DNA of 6,439 nucleotides, from contig CAKSHT010000123.1 in NCBI GenBank assembly GCA_934457235.1, positions 1-6,439 of the forward strand, written 5' to 3'. The position numbers were made by a program, and so were the translations under genes. Positions 1 through 6,318 of this stretch are shown here, piece after piece (within the stretch, counting starts at the first letter, position 1; the number at the start of each line of letters is the position of its first letter). Under the pieces are notes generated by a model. The model was not told where the DNA came from, ran no database searches, and saw nothing but the letters and a program-made list of their open reading frames with translations. The stretch is from an uncultured Oscillospiraceae bacterium. GTDB taxonomy: Bacteria > Bacillota > Clostridia > Oscillospirales > Ruminococcaceae.

Positions 1-1
1 C

Positions 2-268
2 GTAAAGGTCGGCAAGGACGGCTCTGCGATCATTCCCGGCGCTGACGCGGCGGGCAGGTATGTCGTGATGGTCTGCGGATTCAGCGACCTTCCGGGCGAT
101 ATGTCCAACGACGGCGTTCTGAACGCAATGGACTCAAGCGCGGTACTCAGGGATATCGTCGGGCTGGAAAGCGGCGCGAACCCGCTTATGGCTGACTTCA
201 ACGGCGACGGAAACGTCAACGCTATGGACGCTTCTGCAATTCTGAAAAGAATAGTTGGTTTAGTATAA
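2..268 (+). CDS. C-terminal end of a dockerin-bearing protein (5' partial)
   Basis: This open frame runs in from the left edge without a start codon and ends at TAA 266-268. About 88 residues are visible, so a GTG start at 65 is not needed. The last ~55 residues form a type I dockerin with two EF-hand-like calcium loops. Loop 1 (98-133) reads D-x-S-x-D-G-x-x-N-x-x-D, and loop 2 (194-229) reads D-x-N-x-D-G-x-x-N-x-x-D. Each is followed by a helix ending in IVGL. Dockerins bind cohesins and attach secreted enzymes or structural proteins to cellulosome-like complexes on or outside the cell. Positions 10-11 of both loops are Ala-Met, so the two halves look symmetric. The ~30 residues before the dockerin (GRYVVMVCGF region) resemble the end of a beta-sandwich module, but I cannot name it. 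The catalytic or structural part lies outside the window. A terminator follows 55 bp after the stop. Confidence 0.88.
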   Translation, partial: VKVGKDGSAIIPGADAAGRYVVMVCGFSDLPGDMSNDGVLNAMDSSAVLRDIVGLESGANPLMADFNGDGNVNAMDASAILKRIVGLV

Positions 269-323
269 GCCAGCAATGTATTGCAATAAATATCGCTGAC
301 ATTGATCGGTAATAAACAGAAAG

Positions 324-352
324 CAGGCGCATTCCCATGAGTGCGCCTGTTT
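324..352 (+). terminator. Rho-independent terminator after the dockerin gene
   Basis: An 11-bp stem is formed by 324-334 (CAGGCGCATTC) and 339-349 (GAGTGCGCCTG), with one G-T wobble and a CCAT tetraloop. It is followed by TTT and an AT-rich run. The T tract is short, so termination may be incomplete. It sits 55 bp after the dockerin stop and well before the next promoter, which fits the end of that transcript. Confidence 0.75.
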
Positions 353-438
353 ACTATATTCGCGGAGCATTCTGACGGATTCGCATTATCCTGCGGTCAC
401 GGCACGATCGCTGCATGTCTTATTACAAATAAGGCTGC

Positions 439-455
439 GAAGATAAAAAATCTTC
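439..455. repeat. Short inverted repeat upstream of the fapA-like promoter
   Basis: GAAGAT (439-444) and ATCTTC (450-455) form a perfect 6-bp inverted repeat around AAAAA. It ends 9 bp before the -35 box. There is no T tract, so it is not a normal terminator. It could be a regulator site, but its length and AT content also allow chance. The rest of the gap between 353 and 464 shows nothing else I recognise. Confidence 0.35.
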
Positions 456-464
456 AGTATGCTA

Positions 465-493
465 TTGAACTTCTGGCAAGAATGTGATATAAT
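465..493 (+). promoter_or_regulatory. Sigma-A-type promoter for the fapA-like gene
   Basis: The -35 is TTGAAC (465-470, first four bases match consensus) and the -10 is a perfect TATAAT (488-493), with a 17-bp spacer. A TGA immediately before the -10 gives an extended -10 TGn. Transcription should begin near 499-501. It is the first strong promoter upstream of the three-gene run and probably serves the fapA-like, HD and GH2 genes together. Confidence 0.8.
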
Positions 494-553
494 GAGCTAT
501 GGTATTATATACTGACGGAAGATACAGCTACATTGAGATATACGGAAACGACG

Positions 554-558
554 GTGAC
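554..558 (+). promoter_or_regulatory. Weak ribosome binding site supporting the start at 562
   Basis: GGTGA at 554-558 lies 3-4 bases before ATG 562 and is a weak, close Shine-Dalgarno match. The alternative ATG at 499 has only a GAG two bases away and coincides with the predicted transcription start. I therefore prefer 562. The weakness of the site leaves the choice open. Confidence 0.4.
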
Positions 559-561
559 ATA

Positions 562-2091
562 ATGGCATTTGATTCCAATTTTGAGAAAAGAATGAGCAGC
601 GCGCTCGAAGAATACCGCCGCAGCGACAGCGAAATGCGACAGAACGCAGCAGGCGCGGAGAAGCCCGAAAAAGCTCCCGGTGATGGCGAAAAGCCCAGAA
701 CAAGCGAAAAAAAGGAAGTTGTTGACGGCTCCGTTGAAATAAATTTCGACCCGGAGGGGAACACAGCAAATATGGTTCTTCACCGCCCGTATAACGGCGG
801 CAGACCGGTAACTCCCCAGATGGTCATGGCGGAGCTGAATAAAAAGGGGATAACAACAGGTATCGACGATATCGACATCAAGGACATGGTCGAGGGAAAG
901 GTGTACGATACGCCGATATGCGTTGCAAGAGCGATACCTCCGCGGCGCGGCGAAAACGGCTCGATCAAGTTCAGATACGAAAAGCAGCGCGTCCCGAAGC
1001 CCAAGTACGATGAATTCGGCATTGCGGATTTCCGCGAGCTTGATCTGATAGTACCTATCAGAAAGGGAGATGTTATAGCGGATATAACTCCGCCGACTCC
1101 GGGAGAACCCGGAATAAACATTTTCGGCAAGGCGATAAAGCCGGAGCCGGGCACCATGCCTAACGTCACAGTCGGAAAGAATACCCTTATGACCGCCGAC
1201 GGCAGGCATATAGTTTCCGGCTGTACGGGTCATATTCTCTACGGAACCGGCTGCTTTAACGTTGAGGATACCGTGACGGTGAAGTCCGACCTTGATATTT
1301 CTGTTGGCAATATTAATTTCGCCGGAGATGTGGTAATTAAAGGCAACGTCATGGAGGGATTCTCTGTCAAGGCGGGGCGCACTATCCGTATTGAGGGAAC
1401 TGTATTCAGCTCCGAACTGAAAGCGGGCGGCAATATCCGGATAAACGGCGGAGCCATCAACGCTGACATTGAGTGCGGCGGAGACCTTAAAGTCGGGTTC
1501 TGCGAGAACAGCCGTATGAAAGTGCAGGGAAGCATAGAATCCGCGCAGTTTGCGTTCTGCGATATCTTCTGCTATGGGGAGCTTGTTGCAAAGGGGCGCA
1601 CCGGCGTTATCGTCGGCGGTAATCTCACATGCATGAAATCCGTGACGGCGGGTATCATCGGCTCGGAAAAATACACCTCCACTGAGATCAATATCGGCGA
1701 CGGCTCCGTGACCTGCGCCAGAAAGCGCGAGGCAGAAACGGAGCTTGCGGCGGCTAAGGCGGCGTACTCCAAGGCAGATAAGAACGTGGAGTTTCTGAAA
1801 TTCCGCAAGAAGCACCAGGGCGGCGTGCTCACTGACGTCCAGAGCAGGCAGATGAAATCTGAAACGCAGAGCAAGCTGTTCTATTCGGTGCGCTGCAAGG
1901 AGCTGGAAGAACTGATATCCCAGCTCGCGTCCGATTTGAAGCACCGCGACGACCTGTGCGCAACAGCGACCAGCGTTATCTACCCCGGCTGCAAATTCTG
2001 CATTAATTACCTGACGCTTGATGTGACCCAGACGAGCAGCCGCTCGAAGGTATGCGTCATTGACGACGAATTACAGGTAGTTCCTATTTAA
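562..2091 (+). CDS. FapA (DUF342) family polymer-like beta-helix protein
   Basis: The product is 509 aa from ATG 562; an in-frame ATG at 499 would add 21 residues. Residues 1-52 are charged and low in complexity, probably flexible. A FapA N-terminal domain follows, ending in the family hallmark PPTPGEPGINIFG (177-189). Residues ~210-380 carry repeated G-x-I-x-I-x-G turns such as AGGNIRINGG, typical of the right-handed beta-helix of DUF342. A charged helical stretch (~387-460) looks like a coiled-coil hairpin, and a small C-terminal beta domain begins at IYPG (473-476). There is no signal peptide or membrane segment, so it should be cytoplasmic. FapA was named for flagellar assembly and polar placement in proteobacteria, but many non-flagellated Firmicutes carry homologues of unknown role. 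No flagellar gene lies nearby, so the 'flagellar' label should not be transferred. Family assignment is firm and function is not. Confidence 0.88.
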   Translation: MAFDSNFEKRMSSALEEYRRSDSEMRQNAAGAEKPEKAPGDGEKPRTSEKKEVVDGSVEINFDPEGNTANMVLHRPYNGGRPVTPQMVMAELNKKGITTGIDDIDIKDMVEGKVYDTPICVARAIPPRRGENGSIKFRYEKQRVPKPKYDEFGIADFRELDLIVPIRKGDVIADITPPTPGEPGINIFGKAIKPEPGTMPNVTVGKNTLMTADGRHIVSGCTGHILYGTGCFNVEDTVTVKSDLDISVGNINFAGDVVIKGNVMEGFSVKAGRTIRIEGTVFSSELKAGGNIRINGGAINADIECGGDLKVGFCENSRMKVQGSIESAQFAFCDIFCYGELVAKGRTGVIVGGNLTCMKSVTAGIIGSEKYTSTEINIGDGSVTCARKREAETELAAAKAAYSKADKNVEFLKFRKKHQGGVLTDVQSRQMKSETQSKLFYSVRCKELEELISQLASDLKHRDDLCATATSVIYPGCKFCINYLTLDVTQTSSRSKVCVIDDELQVVPI

Positions 2092-2105
2092 TATGAATTA
2101 TGAAT
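2092..2105 (+). repeat. Direct repeat TATGAAT x2 just after the fapA-like stop
   Basis: TATGAAT occurs twice back to back (2092-2098 and 2099-2105), beginning directly after the TAA at 2089-2091. It precedes a GC-rich hairpin. It may be part of a dispersed intergenic repeat element, which cannot be shown from one copy. Confidence 0.5.
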
Positions 2106-2106
2106 C

Positions 2107-2124
2107 CCGCTCCGCAGGGGGCGG
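2107..2124 (+). other. GC-rich hairpin in the fapA-HD intergenic gap
   Basis: CCGCTCC (2107-2113) can pair with GGGGCGG (2118-2124) around a GCAG tetraloop, giving a 7-bp stem with one T-G wobble. No T tract follows, so it is a poor intrinsic terminator. It may stabilise the 3' end of a processed fapA transcript or slow transcription between the genes. No clear promoter is seen between here and the HD gene; TAAAAT at 2137-2142 lacks a suitable -35. Confidence 0.45.
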
Positions 2125-2167
2125 TATCATGCGTCTTAAAATGTAATCGATTTACGGAGCGTACATA

Positions 2168-2737
2168 ATGACTGACAAACGATTGATCCGCACCTGGAGC
2201 GGCGTGTTTTTCTCTCCGTTGGAGCCGCATGCCGATGATATCCATCCCGAAGATATCGCGCATGCGCTTTCGCTCCTGTGCCGGGCGAACGGACATTTCA
2301 AGTGCTTTTACTCTGTGGCGCAGCACTGCCTTGCGTGCGAGGACGAAGCGAAGGCAGCAGGATTATCGCGGGAAACAAGGCTCGCATGTCTGCTGCACGA
2401 CGCCAGCGAAGCGTACATTTCTGATATAACGCGCCCGGTCAAGCTTGGATTGCCGGAGTACCGTGTTATTGAACAGCGCCTTCAGGACACGATCTATCGC
2501 CGCTTCGGGATAGACCCCGGGAACCGCGAAATAATGCAGGAGGTGTCGCGCATAGACGACGCCATGCTTTACTACGAATTCCTGGCGCTCGGCGGGTGCG
2601 CTTTATTCGATGAAGCTCCGCCAAAGCTTACGGAGCCTGCTTTTGGTTTCAGACCATTCGAACAGGTCGAGCAGCAGTATTTTGCAACGTTACTGTCATT
2701 ATATAACACAACCACGGAGGACAAAAATGACCGCTGA
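2168..2737 (+). CDS. HD-domain phosphohydrolase, YfbR-like 5'-nucleotidase type
   Basis: The product is 189 aa, close to the 199 aa of E. coli YfbR. It starts at ATG 2168 with GGAG at 2156-2159, eight bases upstream. The HD metal-binding set is visible: H53 in VAQH, H77-D78 in LLHD, and a late aspartate at D130 or D131 in RIDDAM. The stretch HDASEAYISDITRPVK (77-92) closely matches the YfbR signature HDASE...GD...PVK, including the Glu (E81) and Asp (D86) that YfbR uses. YfbR removes phosphate from deoxynucleoside 5'-monophosphates in the cytoplasm and needs a divalent metal. Related HD proteins also occur in phages and as uncharacterised nucleotide hydrolases, so the exact substrate is uncertain. 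There is no signal peptide. The gene's last 11 bases overlap the GH2 start, so the two are probably translated from one mRNA. Confidence 0.82.
   Translation: MTDKRLIRTWSGVFFSPLEPHADDIHPEDIAHALSLLCRANGHFKCFYSVAQHCLACEDEAKAAGLSRETRLACLLHDASEAYISDITRPVKLGLPEYRVIEQRLQDTIYRRFGIDPGNREIMQEVSRIDDAMLYYEFLALGGCALFDEAPPKLTEPAFGFRPFEQVEQQYFATLLSLYNTTTEDKNDR
2716..2720 (+). promoter_or_regulatory. Strong ribosome binding site fixing the GH2 start
   Basis: GGAGG at 2716-2720 is a near-perfect Shine-Dalgarno six bases before ATG 2727. It lies inside the 3' end of the HD gene. It rules in 2727 over the in-frame ATG at 2610, whose extra 39 residues are only an out-of-frame reading of the HD gene. Confidence 0.88.
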
Positions 2738-5700
2738 AAACAGACTTTTTAACGACGGCTGGCAGTTCTGCCTGTGCAAGCCCGGAATGCAGCTTCCGGC
2801 TCTTGCAGGCGAGCACTGGTACAATGTGGAGCTTCCGCACGACTGGCTTATAAACGACACGACCAGACTTTACGAAACCGGCGAGGGCTGGTACAAGCGT
2901 ATTCTGAACTGCGCCGGCGATATGCTTTCCGGCAGGGTGCTGCTGAATTTCGACGGAGTTTACTTCAATTCTACAGTATTTGTGAACGGCAGGGAAGCCG
3001 GTACCTGGACCTACGGCTACTCCGCGTTCGAATTCGACATAACCGACCTTCTGCATGAGGGCGATAACGAGATACTTGTGCGCGTACTGCATGAAGCCCC
3101 GAATACCCGCTGGTACTCCGGAGCGGGCATTTTCCGCGACGTTACGCTGAAGCTTCGCCCGCAGACATATATCCGCACAAACGGCGTGTATATCCATTCC
3201 GATAAGCTTGATAACGGAACCTGGCGCACTGAGGTGGAAGCCGATGTTACCGGTGCGGCTGCGGATATACGCATGGTGCTGGAGGTACTCGACCCGTACG
3301 GGAGCACCGCAGCAGGCTACAGCCTGGAAGCTCATTTTGACGGCGGCGAGGAGCAGTTCACGACAAGCTTTGAGAGCAACGACCCGGAGCTGTGGGATAT
3401 CGACGACCCTATGCTCTACACGCTGAAAATCAGCCTTTACAGCGGCGGCGAGCTTCTTGACTGCGCGAATGAGAACTTCGGCTACCGCACGACCGGGTTC
3501 ACGGCCGACAGGGGATTTATCCTTAACGGCAGGGCGGTCAAAATGCACGGCGTCTGCATGCACCACGACCTTGGCGCCCTCGGCTCCGCCATGAATACGA
3601 CAGCGCTTGCCCGTCAGCTCCGCATGATGAAGGAGATGGGCGTGAACGCTGTCCGTACGTCGCATAATATGCCGGCAAGACAGCTTGTGCAGCTCTGCGA
3701 CGAGATGGGACTTCTCGTTGACAGCGAAGCTTTTGACATGTGGGAAAAGCCTAAGACCGAAAACGACAACCATCGCTTCTTTGTTGAATACGCGGAGCGC
3801 GATGTGCGCAGCTGGATAGAGCGCGACCGCAACCACCCGTGCATTATAATGTGGAGCATCGGCAACGAGATAAACGACACCATCGACCCGCACGGACTGG
3901 ACATAACCAGGCGCCTGTACGATTATGTACTGAAATACGACCCGAAGAAGAACGCGGCCGCGACCATCGGCTCCAACTATATGGGCGACGCCAACGCGCA
4001 GAAGTGCTCGGATATCGTGAAGCTTGCGGGCTACAACTATTCTGAGTACCTGTACGACGAGCACCGCGCAAAGTACCCGGACTGGTTCATCTATGGCAGC
4101 GAAACCGCGTCTGCCGTGCGCTCCCGCGGAATCTACCGTTTCCCGGCGGACGCTCCGTCGCTTACGGGCGTGGATTATCAGTGCTCTTCGCTTGATAACA
4201 GCGTTGTCGGCTGGGGCTCATCTGCGATGAAGTCCTGGAAACTCGACCGCGACTGCAAATTCTGCGGCGGTCAGTTCATCTGGACGGGATTTGACTATAT
4301 CGGCGAGCCTACCCCGTACGACTCCAAGAACAGCTATTTCGGAATTGTTGACACAGCCGGTTTCCCGAAGGATATCTACTACTTCTACCAGAGCGTATGG
4401 CTCACGCCGGAGCAGAAGAACGTGCTTCACATCGTGCCTTCCTACTGGGATTTCATGCCAGGCGAAGAGGTGGACGTTCTGATTTACAGCAACGCGCATC
4501 ATGTCGGGCTGTATCTCAACGGAAAGCTCATCGGCAGCCATGTGATGAACCTTGACACGGACAAGGAAATGCGCGCGCGTTTTGTGGTTCCGTTTGAGCC
4601 AGGCGTTATCAGCGCAAAGGGCTATGCGGAGGACGGCAGCGTGGTATCCGGGCAGGAGCTGAGAACTCCGGGCGACCCCGCCGCAGTCGTTATCCGTACA
4701 GACCGCGATATGCTCATGGCGGACGGCAGGGACATCGCGTTCGTTGAAATTTCCGTAGCTGATAAGGACGGCATTGAGGTCGGAAACGCGCGCAACCGCG
4801 TGAAAGTCGAAGTATCCGGCGCTGGCAGACTTGTGGGACTGGATAACGGCGACTCCACGGATTACGACAGCTACAAGGACGACAACCGCAGGCTCTTCTC
4901 CGGAAAGCTCCTGGCAATGGTGGAAAGCACCCTGGAGCCTGGTGAAATTACCGTCCGCGTACATTCCGAGGGACTTGCCGCAGCTGAACTGAAGCTGAAT
5001 ACCGAGGACTGCGGAGCTCCCGATGGCGTCAGCGTTGTCACTGAAAACAAGTTCCCGTATCTTAAAACGGAATACACGAATGAAGTCCCGGCGCGCAAGC
5101 TCATTCCGGTAACGGATATCGACAAATTTACGCCGGAGCGCACCACGGGCGAGCTGCGTGTGAAGCTCTTCCCGGAGAACAGCACATACAGCGACATCAG
5201 GTGGAGCGTAGTACGCAGAAACGGCGTAGAGAGCAATCTCGCGACGGTTGAATGGGACGGAGAAAAGGCAGTCGTTACCGCAAAGGGCGACGGCGAATTC
5301 TGCGTACGTGCAATGGTACATAATGGCGCAAAGCACCCGCAGATAGTGGCTGATATCCCGTTCGCAGCCGAGGGTCTGGGCGCGGCGTATAAGGACGCCT
5401 ACAGCTTTATCAATGCGAATAAGCTTGACAGCTCCAATGTGCCGACAAACATGATAGAGGACGGCGCAATATCCAATTTCGATGGCAGAACCGTCATGAC
5501 CTATAAGGATATCGACTTCGGAAAGACCGGCGCAGAGTACATCAATATTCATATCGGCGCATGCTGCGATATTCCCGTGGAAATATGGGACGGCGCTCCG
5601 GATGACGGTAAGCTCCTGTGCTGCGTGAATTTCGCAAACAATGGCCACTGGTGCGGTTTTGCGGGTCAGTCCTTCCAGCTTGCCGGGCGCCCTACGGGCG

Positions 5701-6131
5701 TCCATGACGTCAGCGTTGTTATTAGCGACAGAATAATCTTCGGCGGAATTTACTTCATACCCATTCAGCGTGCGTACGATACGAACTGGACCGGCGAGGC
5801 TGACAGCGTTTACGGCGATGAGTACAAGATCACCGGCAGAAGCGTAACCGATATCGGCAACAACGTTATCATCAATTACGACGCGCTTGACTTCGGCGAT
5901 ATCGGACCCAGGCACCTTATAGTCTGCGGTGCGACAGGCAATCCCATGAATCAGATACAGCTGCGCTATACTCCCGCAGGCGGCTCTCAGAAAACCGTTC
6001 TCCTGGAGTTCCAGCAGAACGGCGGCAGGGAGCAGGTGTTCAAGATACCGCAGATAACCGGAGTTAATGACGTCAGCTTTGTATTTATGCCTGGCTCGAA
6101 ATTCGACTTTGACTGGTTCAGATTCGAATGA
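2727..6131 (+). CDS. GH2 beta-galactosidase-type glycosidase with tandem CBM-like modules
   Basis: The product is 1134 aa. Domains in order are: GH2 sugar-binding jelly roll (~5-147), GH2 Ig-like domain (~150-255), TIM barrel (~258-560), DUF4982-like domain (~575-640), a GH2 C-terminal Ig-like domain (~652-755), a further Ig-like domain (~790-880), and two CBM6-like modules (891-1015 and 1016-1134). The acid/base is E381 in WSIGNEI and the nucleophile E459 in YGSETAS, both intact. FIWTGFDYIGEPTPY (517-531) is typical of DUF4982-type beta-galactosidases. GH2 enzymes of this build release terminal beta-galactose with retention, but specificity cannot be fixed from sequence, and beta-glucuronidase or another exo-activity is possible. 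No signal peptide, membrane anchor, sortase motif or dockerin is present and there are many cysteines, so a cytoplasmic site is inferred, which is odd for a CBM-bearing enzyme. The stop TGA lies inside a 60-bp tandem repeat. Confidence 0.92.
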   Translation: MTAENRLFNDGWQFCLCKPGMQLPALAGEHWYNVELPHDWLINDTTRLYETGEGWYKRILNCAGDMLSGRVLLNFDGVYFNSTVFVNGREAGTWTYGYSAFEFDITDLLHEGDNEILVRVLHEAPNTRWYSGAGIFRDVTLKLRPQTYIRTNGVYIHSDKLDNGTWRTEVEADVTGAAADIRMVLEVLDPYGSTAAGYSLEAHFDGGEEQFTTSFESNDPELWDIDDPMLYTLKISLYSGGELLDCANENFGYRTTGFTADRGFILNGRAVKMHGVCMHHDLGALGSAMNTTALARQLRMMKEMGVNAVRTSHNMPARQLVQLCDEMGLLVDSEAFDMWEKPKTENDNHRFFVEYAERDVRSWIERDRNHPCIIMWSIGNEINDTIDPHGLDITRRLYDYVLKYDPKKNAAATIGSNYMGDANAQKCSDIVKLAGYNYSEYLYDEHRAKYPDWFIYGSETASAVRSRGIYRFPADAPSLTGVDYQCSSLDNSVVGWGSSAMKSWKLDRDCKFCGGQFIWTGFDYIGEPTPYDSKNSYFGIVDTAGFPKDIYYFYQSVWLTPEQKNVLHIVPSYWDFMPGEEVDVLIYSNAHHVGLYLNGKLIGSHVMNLDTDKEMRARFVVPFEPGVISAKGYAEDGSVVSGQELRTPGDPAAVVIRTDRDMLMADGRDIAFVEISVADKDGIEVGNARNRVKVEVSGAGRLVGLDNGDSTDYDSYKDDNRRLFSGKLLAMVESTLEPGEITVRVHSEGLAAAELKLNTEDCGAPDGVSVVTENKFPYLKTEYTNEVPARKLIPVTDIDKFTPERTTGELRVKLFPENSTYSDIRWSVVRRNGVESNLATVEWDGEKAVVTAKGDGEFCVRAMVHNGAKHPQIVADIPFAAEGLGAAYKDAYSFINANKLDSSNVPTNMIEDGAISNFDGRTVMTYKDIDFGKTGAEYINIHIGACCDIPVEIWDGAPDDGKLLCCVNFANNGHWCGFAGQSFQLAGRPTGVHDVSVVISDRIIFGGIYFIPIQRAYDTNWTGEADSVYGDEYKITGRSVTDIGNNVIINYDALDFGDIGPRHLIVCGATGNPMNQIQLRYTPAGGSQKTVLLEFQQNGGREQVFKIPQITGVNDVSFVFMPGSKFDFDWFRFE
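5397..5771 (+). other. First C-terminal carbohydrate-binding-like module of the GH2 enzyme
   Basis: Residues 891-1015 begin with an AY motif, carry Y..IDFG..G (926-935) followed by IHIGA, and end with TGVHDVSVVI (990-999). The layout matches the second module almost exactly: 40 residues from AY to the DFG phenylalanine in both, and 58 versus 54 from DFG to TGV. The beta-rich pattern with a late TGV.DVS.V strand resembles CBM6-like modules of gut GH2 enzymes. Its last strands (IIFGGIYFIP) differ from the DFDWFRFE end of module 2. This copy has extra cysteines (946, 947, 965, 966, 976). Confidence 0.6.
5772..6128 (+). other. Second C-terminal carbohydrate-binding-like module of the GH2 enzyme
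   Basis: Residues 1016-1134 repeat the module 1 layout with YDALDFG..G (1051-1060) followed by LIVCGA, then TGVNDVSFVF (1111-1120) and the aromatic terminal strand PGSKFDFDWFRFE. That ending is the usual close of CBM6-like domains in such enzymes, so the protein appears complete at the TGA. The DNA of this final strand is the part repeated downstream. Confidence 0.6.
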
Positions 6132-6261
6132 ACGCTCGCCAGCCATCTGCCAGGCTCGAAATTCGACTTTGACTGGTTCAGATTCGAATGAGCGCTCGCC
6201 AGCCATCTGCCTGGCTCGAAATTCGGATTTACTGGCTTATGTTTGAGTGACTGCTCGCCAG
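6091..6261 (+). repeat. 60-bp tandem repeat (about 2.8 copies) spanning the GH2 stop codon
   Basis: Copy 1 (6091-6150) holds the last codons and stop of the GH2 gene plus 19 bp of trailer. Copy 2 (6151-6210) differs at only two positions (T to A at 6152, A to G at 6192). Copy 3 (6211-6261) is diverged: its first 10 bases match copy 1 exactly, then there are scattered substitutions and one single-base deletion. It then rejoins at GCTCGCCAG and stops. Because 60 is a multiple of three, copy 2 would again encode PGSKFDFDWFRFE and a TGA in the GH2 frame. The likely origin is slipped-strand or unequal duplication of the gene end in at least two rounds. Confidence 0.92.
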
Positions 6262-6286
6262 ATTGCAAATCTGATTCTAAAAACGC

Positions 6287-6318
6287 GAAAGGGAGAGGAA
6301 AACCGCTCCCTTTTGTTT
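6287..6318 (+). terminator. Rho-independent terminator after the GH2 gene
   Basis: AAAGGGAG (6288-6295) pairs with CTCCCTTT (6306-6313), and GG/CC (6297-6298 with 6303-6304) can close an inner AAAA loop. The T-rich tail TTTTGTTT covers 6311-6318. It lies beyond the tandem repeats, so they should be transcribed as the 3' untranslated region of the GH2 mRNA. Confidence 0.85.

Noticed and set aside
505..1944. Antisense reading frame of 479 codons opposite the fapA-like gene
   Set aside because: The sense strand encodes a clear DUF342 protein with family motifs. The antisense product resembles nothing and has no promoter or ribosome binding site.
2137..2142. TAAAAT as a -10 box for a separate HD gene promoter
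   Set aside because: No -35-like hexamer lies 16-18 bp upstream, where the sequence is the GC hairpin. Read-through from the promoter at 465-493 is simpler.
2610..2726. Upstream in-frame extension of the GH2 gene by 39 residues
   Set aside because: It lies entirely within the HD gene, its sequence is Ser/Arg/Leu-rich and unlike any GH2 N-terminus, and the GGAGG at 2716-2720 sits ideally before ATG 2727.
2649..4064. Antisense reading frame of 471 codons opposite the HD/GH2 junction
   Set aside because: It crosses two well-supported genes and shows no motif or translation signal of its own.
4218..6206. Antisense reading frame of 662 codons opposite the GH2 gene
   Set aside because: It is a by-product of the codon composition of the GH2 gene. 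It has no ribosome binding site, no recognisable domain and an arginine/valine/alanine-rich unstructured composition, while the sense strand encodes intact GH2 catalytic motifs.
6091..6261. Possible CRISPR array or mobile-element end at the 60-bp repeats
   Set aside because: Copies are contiguous with no unique spacers, and one copy is the coding end of the GH2 gene. No transposase, integrase or terminal inverted repeats are present.
5987..6268. Antisense frame encoding a repeated NFEPGRWLAS peptide
   Set aside because: The apparent protein repeat is just the complement of the 60-bp DNA repeat. It starts inside the 3' untranslated region of the GH2 gene, with no promoter or ribosome binding site seen on that strand.
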